From Rhizobiaceae bacterium (GTDB lineage Bacteria; Pseudomonadota; Alphaproteobacteria; Rhizobiales; Rhizobiaceae), in NCBI GenBank assembly GCA_025698895.1, contig JAILWO010000001.1, forward strand, positions 1-64,000: a DNA stretch of 64,000 nt, read 5' to 3'. Position numbers and translations under genes: made by a program. The first letter of the stretch is position 1, and the number at the start of each line of letters is the position of its first letter. This document shows positions 9,094-18,486 of this stretch, in pieces. The notes below the pieces were generated by a model. The model was not told the origin of the DNA and searched no databases. It saw nothing but the letters and a program-made list of their open reading frames with translations.

Positions 9094-10116
9094 TCAGGCG
9101 GCGGCGGACTGGGACTGGGACGACGGAAGCTCGAGGGCGCCCTGGTTGGCGAGCCGGATCGCGGTCGAGGCGATGGTCTTGCGCGCCCGCACGATACCGT
9201 CCTGCGCAACGCCGTCGTCGCCCGCGGCCAGTTCGGATTCGATCATGCGCCGCGAGCGCGCGCCGATCGCCGACAGCACGGCCTCTGTAAGGTCGGCCGG
9301 GGCGCCGCGCAGCGCCAGCGTCACCATGTCCGTCGCCACGCCGTCGAACAGCGCCACGCGCGAGCGCTGGTCGAGCTGGACGATGTCCTCGAAGGCGAAC
9401 AGCCGCGAGCGGACCTTGTCGAGGTCGGCCGTGCCGGACTTTTCCAGATCGCCGAGCAGCTCGTCCAGCTCGCCCTTGTCGAGTTCGTTGAGCAGGCTGG
9501 CGACCTTCGTCTGCCCGGCCGTGTTGTCCTTGCCGGAACTCTCGGCCAGCAGCCGGCCGCGAAGCTGGCGCTCGATCAGTTTCTCGGCGGCTTCCGACAC
9601 GGTGCCCAGGGCAAGCATGCGTTTGACGGTCTCGGTGCGGGCTGGCTTCGGCAGCGCGACCAGAATGGCGGCGGCGGCCGAATTGTCGAGCCGGGAGAGC
9701 ACATAGGCCGCGATCTGGACATTCTCGGCTTCAAGGAATTCGGCGACGCGCGCCGGCTCGAGCTTCTCGATCTGCGGCCAGACCGGCACTTCTTGCACCA
9801 CGGGCGCGGTCGTGTCGCGCGGCGTCATGATGGCGTCGATCTCCTCGGTCGTGAGCGACTCGTTGAGGATCGTGTCCATCTCGTCGGCCGAATCGAGCAG
9901 ACCCACGCCTTCCGCGAACTCGGCTTCGAACTCCTCCACGATCCGCTCCAGGTCGCTCTGCGGAATGCGGCGAAGCTGGCGCGCGCCCTCGATCAGGAAT
10001 TTGAGTTCTTCCTGCTTGAAATGCTTGAGCAACCGCCCGGCCGCCGGCTTGCCCATCGCGACCAGGATCGCCGCGGCCTTCTGCGGCTGGGTCAGCGTCA
10101 GCGCCGTGTCCGCCAT
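9094..10116 (-). CDS. fliG: flagellar motor switch protein FliG
   Basis: Rotor protein of the C-ring that contacts FliF, FliM and the MotA stator to generate torque and switching. 340 residues, full length. The N terminal domain starts LTQPQKAAAILVAMGKPAAGRLLKHF; the middle domain carries the FliM-binding EKLEPARVAEFLEAENVQIAAYVLSRLD region; the C-terminal torque domain has FAFEDIVQLDQRSRVALFDGVATDMVTLALRG, containing the charged residues that interact with MotA. It begins 3 bases from the fliN stop (9094-10116 and 10118-10567), so fliM, fliN and fliG form a compact C-ring operon with motA upstream. Confidence 0.96.
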   Translation of the reverse strand: MADTALTLTQPQKAAAILVAMGKPAAGRLLKHFKQEELKFLIEGARQLRRIPQSDLERIVEEFEAEFAEGVGLLDSADEMDTILNESLTTEEIDAIMTPRDTTAPVVQEVPVWPQIEKLEPARVAEFLEAENVQIAAYVLSRLDNSAAAAILVALPKPARTETVKRMLALGTVSEAAEKLIERQLRGRLLAESSGKDNTAGQTKVASLLNELDKGELDELLGDLEKSGTADLDKVRSRLFAFEDIVQLDQRSRVALFDGVATDMVTLALRGAPADLTEAVLSAIGARSRRMIESELAAGDDGVAQDGIVRARKTIASTAIRLANQGALELPSSQSQSAAA

Positions 10117-10117
10117 G

Positions 10118-10567
10118 TCAGGCCTTGGCTCCGGCGACGATTTCGGTCAGCCGTATGCCAAAACGGGACGGGTCTTCCTCCAGGACGGTGATCTCGCCAC
10201 GCGCGATCTTGCGGCCATTGACCATGATGTCGACGGGCTCGCCGATGCGGCGGTCGAGCGCGACGGTCGAGCCCTTCTGCAGCGCCATGAGCTGGGAGAC
10301 CGACATTTCGGTGGAGCCCAGGATGATCTGAACGTCGACGGGAATGTCCATGATGACATTGGGGTTGCGCGCGCCGTGGGTCGGCTGGGCGGCACCGGAA
10401 TGCGCCGCGGCCGCTGCCTCGTCGGGTGCGGACCCGTCTTCGCCGTCGTGGAGCACGCCACGCAGCTCCTCGATGGCCTTGTTCAGCTCGTCGGGTTGTG
10501 GCTCGGCGGCCGCTGCCGCGCCTGCCTTTGTCATTGCCGTCTCCATCTGGCCGTCCTCCGGCCCCAT
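10118..10567 (-). CDS. fliN: flagellar motor switch protein FliN
   Basis: C-ring protein of the SpoA family, 149 residues. The conserved SpoA domain fills the C-terminal half: [75 protein letters not shown] in segments from about residue 66. The N-terminal 60 residues are Ala/Glu-rich and probably disordered, longer than in enteric FliN, as is common in alphaproteobacteria. It sits between fliM and fliG with almost no spacing. It provides the base of the C-ring and a docking site for export-ATPase regulators. Confidence 0.96.
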   Translation of the reverse strand: MGPEDGQMETAMTKAGAAAAAEPQPDELNKAIEELRGVLHDGEDGSAPDEAAAAAHSGAAQPTHGARNPNVIMDIPVDVQIILGSTEMSVSQLMALQKGSTVALDRRIGEPVDIMVNGRKIARGEITVLEEDPSRFGIRLTEIVAGAKA

Positions 10568-10568
10568 T

Positions 10569-11513
10569 TCAGCCCGCCGCGAGCGAGTTGATCAGGTCCC
10601 GACCCGAATCCTGCTGCTCGCGTATCCTTACCGTGAAATTCTCACCCAGCTTTCCGAATTCGCAGGAGTAGAGCGTCTTGCCGCGCGCGCTGAGCCGCGT
10701 GTCGGTCGCCGCCGTCTTCGGCATGGGGATCACCTCCCCCACCGCAAGGCCGGCGATCCGCGACAGCGTCAGCGTGCCCATCGGGATCGTTGCCTCCAGG
10801 CGCACGACCGAGCGCATGATCTCACTGTTGAAGCGATTGGCCCATTCCGGCTGCCGGGCGCGATCGGCCTCGTTGGCGACGCCCCCTTCGCCGCGCGGCT
10901 TGAGCAGCAGGCGCTGCGGCATCGTGAGCGTGAGCCGGCCCGAACCGGCGGGCGTGAAGAGGCTGAATGTCATCCGCACGGCCGGTCCGTCGCGCAAGGC
11001 CACCTTGGCGGCCTCCTCGCCGCTCACCGGCGCGCCCAGCGGGAAGCGGATGCGCAGGCCCCGCTCGCCCGACCCGTCCAGCGCCTTCGCCAGGCAATCG
11101 AACACGATCGCGGCGACCTCGATCTCGGTCGAAGACAGGTCGCGCTCGATCGCGGCGACGGGCATGTCGGGGTCGGCGCCGAACAGCACCCCCACCGCCA
11201 GCGAGACCGCGTCCGGGTCAAGCCTCATCACGAGCGCGTCGGGGGAAGCGGCCGAGGCGGCCAGCACGAGCGCGTCGTTGGCGCCCCTTTCGGAGACCGC
11301 CTCGCCCATGCGCGCGATCTCGACGTCGCCGAGTTCGACCTCGACCGGCGCGCCGAGTTCCCTCGCCAGCGCCTGGGCGAATGGCGGGCAACCGCGCCTG
11401 CAGAGCGACCTCGCCGTCTCGACCAGATGCGCCGGATCGCCGGTCTCGCCGGTCAGGCGCTCCAGGATCGAGGCCTGCATCATCGCCGGCGTCATGGCGG
11501 CCTGTCCCGTCAT
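10569..11513 (-). CDS. fliM: flagellar motor switch protein FliM
   Basis: C-ring protein that in other bacteria receives CheY-P. 314 residues with a C-terminal SpoA segment ([34 protein letters not shown]) and a middle domain of the CheC-like fold. The canonical N-terminal CheY-binding EIDAL-type peptide of enteric FliM is not evident in [23 protein letters not shown]; rhizobial FliM proteins are divergent, and their motors change speed instead of direction. It overlaps the motA stop by one base and precedes fliN by one base, consistent with coupled translation. Confidence 0.9.
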   Translation of the reverse strand: MTGQAAMTPAMMQASILERLTGETGDPAHLVETARSLCRRGCPPFAQALARELGAPVEVELGDVEIARMGEAVSERGANDALVLAASAASPDALVMRLDPDAVSLAVGVLFGADPDMPVAAIERDLSSTEIEVAAIVFDCLAKALDGSGERGLRIRFPLGAPVSGEEAAKVALRDGPAVRMTFSLFTPAGSGRLTLTMPQRLLLKPRGEGGVANEADRARQPEWANRFNSEIMRSVVRLEATIPMGTLTLSRIAGLAVGEVIPMPKTAATDTRLSARGKTLYSCEFGKLGENFTVRIREQQDSGRDLINSLAAG

Positions 11514-12385
11514 CAGGCCGCCTTCTTCTCGACGCCGGTGTTGAGCGTGCTCTGCTCGACGTCGTCGATCGACGGCCGGTCATGGGCCGAGATCGTCTTG
11601 CGGCCAAACTCGATCGCCACCTGCGGCAGCGAGCCGTTCATATAGGCCAGCAGCGTCTGCTTCACGAGCACGTAGAGGCGGTTGTTCTTCTCGCGCACCA
11701 TCTTCACCTTGGCCGCAATCGGCCCGACCACGCCATAGGACAGGAAGATGCCGAGAAAGGTGCCGACCAGCGCCGCGCCGATCAGGCCGCCGAGAATCTC
11801 GGGCGACTGGTCGAGCGCGCCCATCGCCTTCACCACGCCCAGCACCGCCGCCACGATGCCCAGCGCCGGCAGGCCGTCGCCGACCGCGACCAGCGAGTGA
11901 TAGGCCTTCAGCTTGTCGGCGCGGATGGTCTGGATCTCCTCGTCCATCAGCGCCTCGATCTCATGGCTGCGCGCATTGCCGATGATGATCAGCCGGCAGT
12001 AGTCGCAGATGAAATGGGTGAGGTCATAATTCTTGAGAACCGTGGGATAGGCCTGGAAGATCGCCGATTCCTCGGGATTGTCGATATGGGCCTCGACCTC
12101 GTTGCGCGGCTTGGTCTTCAGTTCGCGCATCAGGCTGTGCAGGACACCGAGCGTCTCGAGATAGTGGGTTTCCTTCGGAACCGCATTCTTGAGCGCTTCC
12201 AGAATGCCCTTGCCGGTGTCCTTGACCGTCTTCATCGGGTTGGCGACCAGGAAGGTTCCCAGCGCCGCGCCGCCAATGATGACCAGCTCGAAGGGCTGGT
12301 TGAGCACCGACAGATAGCCGCCCATGGCCATGTAGCCGCCAAGCACGCAGCCGAACGTCACGACGAGACCGATGAGAATGCCCAC
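11513..12385 (-). CDS. motA: flagellar stator protein MotA
   Basis: Inner-membrane proton-channel component of the stator, 290 residues. Four membrane helices are visible (first: [22 protein letters not shown]; the last pair around [20 protein letters not shown] and [23 protein letters not shown]), with a large cytoplasmic loop carrying the charged residues that meet FliG ([27 protein letters not shown]). It leads the leftward operon motA-fliM-fliN-fliG-flhB-unknown. A flagellar promoter motif (12419-12447) lies 33 bases before its start codon. Its stator partner MotB is encoded 16 kb away with motC, the usual rhizobial arrangement. Confidence 0.96.
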   Translation of the reverse strand: MGILIGLVVTFGCVLGGYMAMGGYLSVLNQPFELVIIGGAALGTFLVANPMKTVKDTGKGILEALKNAVPKETHYLETLGVLHSLMRELKTKPRNEVEAHIDNPEESAIFQAYPTVLKNYDLTHFICDYCRLIIIGNARSHEIEALMDEEIQTIRADKLKAYHSLVAVGDGLPALGIVAAVLGVVKAMGALDQSPEILGGLIGAALVGTFLGIFLSYGVVGPIAAKVKMVREKNNRLYVLVKQTLLAYMNGSLPQVAIEFGRKTISAHDRPSIDDVEQSTLNTGVEKKAA

Positions 12386-12418
12386 GCTTCACCTGCCGGT
12401 TGTTGATCCTCCAAAGGT

Positions 12419-12447
12419 CTATCGGCGCTTGCTTGCGTGAAGCTGAA
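12419..12447 (-). promoter_or_regulatory. motA-operon promoter, putative Rem-type box plus -10
   Basis: On the minus strand: TTCAG, 6 bases, GCAAG, 9 bases, ATAG; the last part reads GCCGATAG, like a -10 element. It ends 33 bases before the motA ATG. The same 5-6-5-9-4 arrangement occurs before six other flagellar units in this window. Two half-sites one helical turn apart fit a dimeric OmpR-family activator; naming Rem is inference. Confidence 0.65.
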
Positions 12448-12465
12448 TCGGAATGTTCGAATGCT

Positions 12466-12494
12466 TTCAGCCTCGCGCAAGGATTTGCCGCTAG
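12466..12494 (+). promoter_or_regulatory. DUF1217-flgF-fliI operon promoter, putative Rem-type box plus -10
   Basis: TTCAG, 6 bases (CCTCGC), GCAAG, 9 bases, CTAG, ending 28 bases before the GTG start of the DUF1217 gene. It is back to back with the motA box, 18 bases apart, so one bound patch could fire both divergent operons. Confidence 0.65.
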
Positions 12495-12522
12495 GGTCGC
12501 CGGCGGATAACGGACCCCGGCC

Positions 12523-14949
12523 GTGATAAGCACCTATTTCAACTATCAGCTGATCGCCCGCGATATCGGCAAGTCGCTCAACAACGTCGCCAACCAGCCC
12601 ATGGTCGAGCGCGAGACGGCCTATTATCGCGAGAATATCGGCAAGGTGCGTTCGATCGAGGAGTTCGTCGGCAACGACCGCCTGTTCCGCTACGCGATGA
12701 AGGCGCACGGGCTGGAGGACATGGCCTATGCCAAGGCCTTCATGGTCAAGGTGCTGAAGGAAGGGGTGACGGATCCCGACAGCTTCGCCAACAAGCTGAA
12801 CGACAAGCGCTACGCCGACTTCGCCAAGACCTACGATTTCGCGCGGCGCGGCGAGATGGCGACGGTGTTCAACCGCGCGCTGCACGACGCTCCCGCCAAT
12901 TTCGCGCTGCAGGTCGGCCTGAACGCGGCACAGGCCGGATACGCGTTCGTGGAGGAGGAAACGTCCTTCTTCCTCGACAACATCGCCAATGTGAAATCGA
13001 TCGACAACCTGATCGACAGCCCGCGGCTGCTCAGATACGCGATGATCTCCTTCGGGCTCGACCCGGACGAGGAGCCGGTCGCGCGCGTGCGCCAGATGCT
13101 TGAAGGCGGCGTCACCGATCCCGACAGCCCCGCCAACTCGCTCGGCGACAAGCGCTACGCCAGTTTCGTGACGGCCTTCAATTTCGTCGAGCACGGCGAA
13201 CAGACGACGTCGCGGGAAGCCGTACAAACCTATGTGCCGCGAGCCTTCGTCGCGGGCTCCGGCCTGACGCTGCCGAATGGCGGCTCCACGCCCGCCGACG
13301 CCGAGGTGGCCTACTTCAAGTCCAAGATCGGCGAGGTGAGGTCGGTCGGCGATCTCATCGGCGACAAGCGCCTCCTGACTTTCGCGATGGCCGCGTTCGG
13401 CCTCGACGCGAATTCGGAGTCGCCCCTGACGGTTCGCCAGATGCTGGTCGGCGGCGTCAGCGATCCGGCCAGCCCCGCCAACCAGCTCGAAGACAAGCGT
13501 TACGCGGCTTTCGTGACGGCCTTCAATTTCGCCGAATACGGAGCAGCGGCGACGGCGCGCGACGACGTGATCGAACTGACGCCGAAGCGCTATCTCGAAA
13601 GCGCGAACCCCGAAAACGCCTATTTCCGCGCCAACATCACCAGCGTGAAGTCGGTCGGCGATCTGCTGCGGAACGAGCGACTGCTCACCTATGCGATGGC
13701 CGCCTACGGTCTCGACGCCAAGAAGGAACCGCGCGACCTAGTCCGCAACATGCTGCTCGGCGGCGCGGCCGATCCGAACAGCCTGGCCAACCAGTCCGGC
13801 GATGCGCGCTACCGGGCCTTCGTCGCCGCGTTCGACTTCGTCGCGCATGGCGAGGCCACGACGTCGCGCGCCGAGGTCGTCGAGAGGACACCGCGGTTCC
13901 ATGTCGAGAACGTCAATCCCGAGACGGCGTATTTCCGTGCCAATATCGGGAAGGTGACGTCGATCCGCGACCTGATGGCCGACACCCGACTGCTCACCTA
14001 TGCCATGGCGGCCTACGGTCTCGACGCCGCGACGGAGAGCCCCGCCACCGTCAAGAAAATGCTGGAGGGCGGCATCACCAGTCCCAGCAGCCCGGCCAAC
14101 CTGCGGACCGACAAGAGCTATGCCCGCTTCGTGGCCGCCTTCGATTTCGTCACGCATGGCGCGGCGACCACCGCCCGCACCGAAGTGATGGACGCGACGC
14201 CGACCCGGTACACGAAGATGAACGAGCTCGGCCTGGTGAAGGTGTCGGCCGAGTATATCAAGGCGGAGACGGACTACTACAAGGCCAATGTCACGCAGCT
14301 TCGGTCGATCGACGACCTCCTCGCCGACAAGCGCCTGCTGGACTACGCGCTGCGGGCCTACGGCCTCGATCCCGCCCGGCAGACGCCGGAGCGGATCAGG
14401 GAAATGCTCGAAGGCGGCGTGTCCGACCCCGACAGCCCCGCCAACAAGCTGACCGACAAGAGCTATGCCGCCTTCGTGAGCGCGTTCAACTTCGCCGAAT
14501 ATGGCGAGGAGACGACCACGCGCACCCCCGCGCTGGAACCGACGGTCGCCAAATATCTGCGCCAGACGCTCGAGGAGGATGCCGGCGAGCAGAACGAGGG
14601 CGTGCGGCTGGCGCTCTATTTCGAGCGCAAGATCGGCTCCATCACCAATGCCTACGAGATCCTGGCCGACAAGGCGCTGTCCAGGGTGGTGCGCACCGCG
14701 CTGGGCTTTCCCGAATCGCTGGCGACGGCCGACATCGACAAGCAGGCGCAGTTGATCGAATCCCGGCTCGACCTGGAGGAACTGAAGGAACCGGACACGC
14801 TGAAGAAATTCCTGCAGCGCTACACAACCATGCACGAGTTGGACAATCCGTCGTCCCCCGCACCCTCGGTCGGCATCCTGTTCAGCCAGCCGACCGAGTT
14901 CGGCATTTCGACCGATCTGATGATGAGCATGCAGAAGATGAGATTGTGA
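12523..14949 (+). CDS. DUF1217-repeat flagellar-locus protein
   Basis: 808 residues built almost entirely of DUF1217 repeats, at residues 29-114, 144-229, 260-345, 363-449, 465-551 and 580-666, with a seventh divergent copy at 692-772. Each repeat has the pattern ...AYF-x-x-NI-x-x-V-x-S-(V/I)-x-DL, RLL-x-YAM-x-A-(Y/F)-GLD, ML-x-GG-(V/I)-x-(D/S)P-x-SPAN, then (Y)xxFV-x-AF-(N/D)F. The first 28 residues (STYFNYQLIARDIGKSLNNVANQP) resemble the N termini of rod/hook proteins, and no signal peptide is present, so it could be secreted through the flagellar pathway. Function is not known. It leads the operon and overlaps flgF by one base (TGATG). Start is GTG; ribosome binding site is weak. Confidence 0.85.
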   Translation: MISTYFNYQLIARDIGKSLNNVANQPMVERETAYYRENIGKVRSIEEFVGNDRLFRYAMKAHGLEDMAYAKAFMVKVLKEGVTDPDSFANKLNDKRYADFAKTYDFARRGEMATVFNRALHDAPANFALQVGLNAAQAGYAFVEEETSFFLDNIANVKSIDNLIDSPRLLRYAMISFGLDPDEEPVARVRQMLEGGVTDPDSPANSLGDKRYASFVTAFNFVEHGEQTTSREAVQTYVPRAFVAGSGLTLPNGGSTPADAEVAYFKSKIGEVRSVGDLIGDKRLLTFAMAAFGLDANSESPLTVRQMLVGGVSDPASPANQLEDKRYAAFVTAFNFAEYGAAATARDDVIELTPKRYLESANPENAYFRANITSVKSVGDLLRNERLLTYAMAAYGLDAKKEPRDLVRNMLLGGAADPNSLANQSGDARYRAFVAAFDFVAHGEATTSRAEVVERTPRFHVENVNPETAYFRANIGKVTSIRDLMADTRLLTYAMAAYGLDAATESPATVKKMLEGGITSPSSPANLRTDKSYARFVAAFDFVTHGAATTARTEVMDATPTRYTKMNELGLVKVSAEYIKAETDYYKANVTQLRSIDDLLADKRLLDYALRAYGLDPARQTPERIREMLEGGVSDPDSPANKLTDKSYAAFVSAFNFAEYGEETTTRTPALEPTVAKYLRQTLEEDAGEQNEGVRLALYFERKIGSITNAYEILADKALSRVVRTALGFPESLATADIDKQAQLIESRLDLEELKEPDTLKKFLQRYTTMHELDNPSSPAPSVGILFSQPTEFGISTDLMMSMQKMRL

Positions 14950-15674
14950 TGCAGTCGGGTCTCTACGTCGCCCTATCCTCCCAGATCGCCCTCGAACGCC
15001 GCCTGACGACCATCGCCGACAATGTCGCCAATGCCGGCACGGTGGGCTTCAGGGCGACCGAGGTGAAGTTCAACGACCTCGTCGACGGCGTCGGCAAGGA
15101 TTCGGTCTCCTTCGTCTCGACCGGCGACAGCTATCTGTCCACGAAGGTCGGTCCGCTGCGACAGACCGGCAACGCCTTCGATTTCGCCGTGCAGGGCGAT
15201 GCCTGGTTCGGGATCGAGACCCCGCAGGGCCAGGTCGTCACCCGCGACGGCCGCTTCCAGATGATCGAGACCGGCGAACTGCTGACGCTGGAGGGCTATC
15301 CGGTGCTCGATGCGGGCGGCGCGCCGATCCAGCTCGACCCGAACGCGGGTGCTCCCGTCGCCGGACGCGACGGCACGCTGCGCCAGAACGGCAATCTCGT
15401 CGCCGGCATAGGACTGTTCCGTTTCGATCCTGGTCCCGAATTCGTGCGCTTCGGCAATTCCGGCATCGTGCCCGAACGCGCGCCCGAACCGATCGTCGAT
15501 GATCCCCGTGTCGGCGTCGTGCAGGGTTTCGTGGAGGATTCCAACGTCAACCCGGTGATGGAAATGACGCGGCTGATCATGGTCCAGCGCGCTTTCGAGA
15601 ACGCGGCGGCGGTGATCCGCGACACCGAATCCGCCTTCGACCAGGGCATCAGGACCTTGGGCGGATCGGGCTGA
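14949..15674 (+). CDS. flgF: flagellar basal-body rod protein FlgF
   Basis: Proximal rod component exported by the flagellar type III system. I use ATG 14949, which overlaps the preceding stop as TGATG; a GTG three bases earlier is also in frame. The N-terminal rod signature is LTTIADNVANAGTVGFRATEVKFNDLV; the C-terminal one is GFVEDSNVNPVMEMTRLIMVQRAFENAAAVI. About 241 residues, the expected size. It sits between the DUF1217 gene and fliI, and is separated from the other rod genes flgB, flgC and flgG, as in other rhizobial loci. Confidence 0.95.
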   Translation: MQSGLYVALSSQIALERRLTTIADNVANAGTVGFRATEVKFNDLVDGVGKDSVSFVSTGDSYLSTKVGPLRQTGNAFDFAVQGDAWFGIETPQGQVVTRDGRFQMIETGELLTLEGYPVLDAGGAPIQLDPNAGAPVAGRDGTLRQNGNLVAGIGLFRFDPGPEFVRFGNSGIVPERAPEPIVDDPRVGVVQGFVEDSNVNPVMEMTRLIMVQRAFENAAAVIRDTESAFDQGIRTLGGSG

Positions 15675-15678
15675 GCGG

Positions 15679-17052
15679 ATGTTGCCCCAGCCTACCGAAC
15701 CAATCGAGGAAAACGCGCTGCTCGCGCTGGAACGCAGCGTGGCGAAGTATCTCGCCGACGACGCGCTCGTGCGGCGCGGCGGCTCGGTGGGCGAAGTCGC
15801 GCCAACCCAGTATCGCGTCAACGGTCTGTCGAAATCGGCACGGCTTGGCGACCTGGTCGAGCGGCGCGGCGCCGAGGGCGCCAGCATCGGCGAGGTGATA
15901 CGCATCGAGCGCAGCGACCTTGTCGTCGCGCCCTATGACATCAATGCCAGCGCCGGCATCGGCGATCCTGTCTTCCTGCGCGGTCCCTTCGCGATCGCGC
16001 CGCACGAGAGCTGGCACGGCCGCGTCGTCGACGCGCTCGGCCATCCGCTCGACGGCAAGGGGCCGTTGCGCGACGGAGACCGCCACGCCACCAGCAGGCC
16101 GCCGGCCGCGCTCGAACGGCAGCGCGTCGATGCACCCTTCGCGACCGGCGTGCGCGTCGTCGATATATTCACCCCGCTCTGCTACGGGCAGCGCATCGGC
16201 ATCTTCGCCGGATCGGGCGTCGGCAAGTCGACGCTGCTGGCCATGCTGGCCGCCGCGCACGCCTTCGACACGGTGGTCGTGGCCATGATCGGCGAGCGCG
16301 GCCGCGAGGTTCGCGAGTTCCTGGAAGACACGCTCGGGGAAGCCGCGATGGCCAAGACGGTCGCGGTGGTCGCGACCAGCGACGCCAGCGCCATGATGCG
16401 CCGGCGCGCGCCCGGCACGGCCATGGCGATCGCCGAGCATTTCCGCGACCGGGGCCGGCGCGTCCTGCTGATCCTCGATTCGATCACGCGCTACGCCCAT
16501 GCCCTGCGCGAGGTCGCCATCGGCGCGGGCGAGCCGCCGGTGGCGCGCGGCTATCCGGCCTCCGTCTTCACCGAACTGCCGAAGCTGCTGGAACGCGCGG
16601 GACCGGGCGCGAACGGCGCCGGCTCGATCACCGCCATCCTGTCGGTGCTGGTCGACGGGGACGACCACAACGATCCGGTCTCCGATTCGGTGCGCGGCAT
16701 CCTCGACGGTCATGTCGTGATGGAACGCTCCATCGCCGACCAGGGCCGCTACCCCGCGGTCAATCCGCTCGCGTCGGTCTCGCGCCTGGCTGACAAGTGC
16801 TGGTCTCCTGACCAGAAGACGCTGGTGCAGCGGCTGCGCGCCATGATCTCGCGCTTCGAGGACACGCGCGACATCCGCCTTCTCGGCGCCTACCAGCCTG
16901 GCGCGGACGCCGAACTCGACATGGCGGTCAGGCAGGTGCCGGCGATCTACGAGGCGCTCGGCCAGTCACCAGGCGACGGGATGTCGGCCGACCCGTTCGC
17001 CGACCTGGCGACCAAGCTCAAGGCAAGGGACAGGCAAGGTGAACAAGGGTGA
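15679..17052 (+). CDS. fliI: flagellum-specific export ATPase FliI
   Basis: Cytoplasmic hexameric ATPase that helps unload chaperone-substrate complexes at the export gate. 457 residues. Walker A GSGVGKST is at residues 178-185, the Walker B region is in RRVLLILDSITRYAHALRE, and the family signature PAVNPLASVSRLAD is near residue 357. It resembles F1-ATPase beta subunits but has the FliI-type N terminus. It follows flgF by 4 bases and overlaps the next gene by 14 bases. The usual FliH and FliJ partners are not adjacent; candidates are at 27887 and 43336. Confidence 0.96.
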   Translation: MLPQPTEPIEENALLALERSVAKYLADDALVRRGGSVGEVAPTQYRVNGLSKSARLGDLVERRGAEGASIGEVIRIERSDLVVAPYDINASAGIGDPVFLRGPFAIAPHESWHGRVVDALGHPLDGKGPLRDGDRHATSRPPAALERQRVDAPFATGVRVVDIFTPLCYGQRIGIFAGSGVGKSTLLAMLAAAHAFDTVVVAMIGERGREVREFLEDTLGEAAMAKTVAVVATSDASAMMRRRAPGTAMAIAEHFRDRGRRVLLILDSITRYAHALREVAIGAGEPPVARGYPASVFTELPKLLERAGPGANGAGSITAILSVLVDGDDHNDPVSDSVRGILDGHVVMERSIADQGRYPAVNPLASVSRLADKCWSPDQKTLVQRLRAMISRFEDTRDIRLLGAYQPGADAELDMAVRQVPAIYEALGQSPGDGMSADPFADLATKLKARDRQGEQG

Positions 17053-17614
17053 CGATCGCAAGAGCCTGTTCGCCAGGCTCCGCGCGCTTTTGACGGGCCG
17101 GGGCGCCAAACCCCGCCGCAAGGGCTGGAAGAGCGACCTGGCGCTCGGCGCGCTCGGCGTCACGCTGGGCCTCGGCTGCGCCTATTTTCCCTGGTACATC
17201 TTCCACAATCCGGAGAAGTTCGGCGTTCGCGCCATGAGGTTCGAGGGTTTCAAGCCGTCCGCGCCGTCGGCCGGCATCATGCCGACCGCCTCCTCGACTC
17301 CGCCGCTGACAGTCTCCGAAGTGCCGGTCCTGGAACTGGATCTGTTCGCCACCGGCACGGTCGAGGACGGAGACGACGGCGGACGCGACCGCCCGCGCGC
17401 CGTTCTCGAACAGCCCTTCCCGACCGTCGCGCCGCCCTATCGCGTCGTCCACATCGCCAATGGCCGCGCCATGGTGGAGGACGATACAGGCATCTACGTC
17501 GTCGGCCGCGGCGACCGGCTGCCTGACGCATCCCGCGTCGCGTCGGTCGAGCAGCGCGACGGCGCATGGGTCGTCGTCACGGACGACAAGCGTGTGCTGA
17601 CGCTGTCGCGATAG
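17039..17614 (+). CDS. single-pass membrane protein of unknown function in the fliI operon
   Basis: 191 residues starting at GTG 17039, overlapping the fliI stop by 14 bases. A basic cytoplasmic start (RLRALLTGRGAKPRRKGWK) precedes one membrane helix (residues about 32-52, LALGALGVTLGLGCAYFPWYIF). A Pro/Ser-rich linker follows, then a C-terminal periplasmic domain of about 70 residues (PYRVVHIANGRAMVEDDTGIYVVGRGDRLPDASRVASVEQRDGAWVVVTDDKRVLTL). That last part has the look of a small beta domain like those of PilP or GspC-type proteins, but this is only a resemblance. Rhizobial flagellar loci have an uncharacterised gene at this position. Confidence 0.75.
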   Translation: MNKGDDRKSLFARLRALLTGRGAKPRRKGWKSDLALGALGVTLGLGCAYFPWYIFHNPEKFGVRAMRFEGFKPSAPSAGIMPTASSTPPLTVSEVPVLELDLFATGTVEDGDDGGRDRPRAVLEQPFPTVAPPYRVVHIANGRAMVEDDTGIYVVGRGDRLPDASRVASVEQRDGAWVVVTDDKRVLTLSR

Positions 17615-17620
17615 CCTCCC

Positions 17621-17649
17621 GCAAGGCCCGCGCAAGACTGGCTTCCTAG
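17621..17649 (+). promoter_or_regulatory. flgB-operon promoter, putative Rem-type box plus -10
   Basis: GCAAG, 6 bases (GCCCGC), GCAAG, 9 bases, CTAG: here both half-sites are identical, making the direct-repeat character explicit. It ends 29 bases before the GTG of flgB and starts 6 bases after the preceding gene's stop. Confidence 0.7.
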
Positions 17650-17678
17650 AGTGGGACCGTTCAATCGGGTCCTTTCGC

Positions 17679-18062
17679 GTGGTTCAGCCAGTCTCACTCT
17701 TCGATCTCGCGACGCAGCAGGCGCGCTGGCTCGGCGTGCGCCAGGCGGCCGTGTCCGGCAATGTCGCCAATGTCAACACGCCCGGCTATGGCGCGATGGA
17801 AGTCGAACCGTTCGAGAGCGTGTTGTCGAAGTCGCGCGTGGCGCTGGCCTCGACCAACGAGCGTCATCTGACGACGGGTCCGACCGAGGCCTCCTTCGCA
17901 TTGCGCCGGACCGATGACGGCCCTGCCTTCAAGAGCACGAAAAACACGGTGGTGCTGGAGGAGGAACTGGTGAAGGCCGGCGAGGTGCGCCGCCAGTTCG
18001 AACTCAACACCGCGATCGTGAAGTCGTTTCACCGCATGATGATGATGACGACGCGGAGCTGA
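17679..18062 (+). CDS. flgB: flagellar basal-body rod protein FlgB
   Basis: Most proximal rod protein, assembled on the MS ring. 127 residues from a GTG start ([22 protein letters not shown]). The rod motif [22 protein letters not shown] follows at residues 24-45, and the C terminus ([25 protein letters not shown]) is amphipathic. It opens the operon flgB-flgC-fliE-flgG-flgA-flgI-motE-flgH-fliL-fliP, whose genes overlap or nearly touch, and has its own promoter motif just upstream. Confidence 0.95.
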   Translation: MVQPVSLFDLATQQARWLGVRQAAVSGNVANVNTPGYGAMEVEPFESVLSKSRVALASTNERHLTTGPTEASFALRRTDDGPAFKSTKNTVVLEEELVKAGEVRRQFELNTAIVKSFHRMMMMTTRS

Positions 18063-18066
18063 CGGC

Positions 18067-18486
18067 ATGGATCCGCTCGCCACCGCGTTGAAGGTTTCGG
18101 CCTCCGGCCTCGCCGCCCAGTCGCAGCGCCTGCGGGTGGTGTCTGAAAACATGGCCAACGCCCAGTCGACCGGCAACGCCCCAGGCGCGGCCCCCTACCA
18201 GCGCAAGACGATCTCCTTCGAGGCCGCGCTCGACCGCGCTTCGGGAGGCTCGATGGTCGAGGTCGACCGGATCGGCCGCGACAAGTCCGCCTTTCCCGTC
18301 GAATACATGCCCGGCCACGAGGCCGCCGACGAGAACGGCTATGTGCGCATGCCCAATGTCAACGTGCTGATCGAGATGGCCGACGCGCGCGAGGCCAACC
18401 GCTCATACGAAGCCAATCTGCAGGTCATACGCCAGGCGCGCGATCTGATTTCCATGACCATCGAACTGCTGCGGAGCCCGACATGA
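18067..18486 (+). CDS. flgC: flagellar basal-body rod protein FlgC
   Basis: Proximal rod protein, 139 residues. The N-terminal signature is [30 protein letters not shown] and the C-terminal one [38 protein letters not shown]. The internal segment [13 protein letters not shown] is typical. It begins 4 bases after flgB and overlaps fliE by four bases (ATGA at 18483). Confidence 0.95.
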   Translation: MDPLATALKVSASGLAAQSQRLRVVSENMANAQSTGNAPGAAPYQRKTISFEAALDRASGGSMVEVDRIGRDKSAFPVEYMPGHEAADENGYVRMPNVNVLIEMADAREANRSYEANLQVIRQARDLISMTIELLRSPT

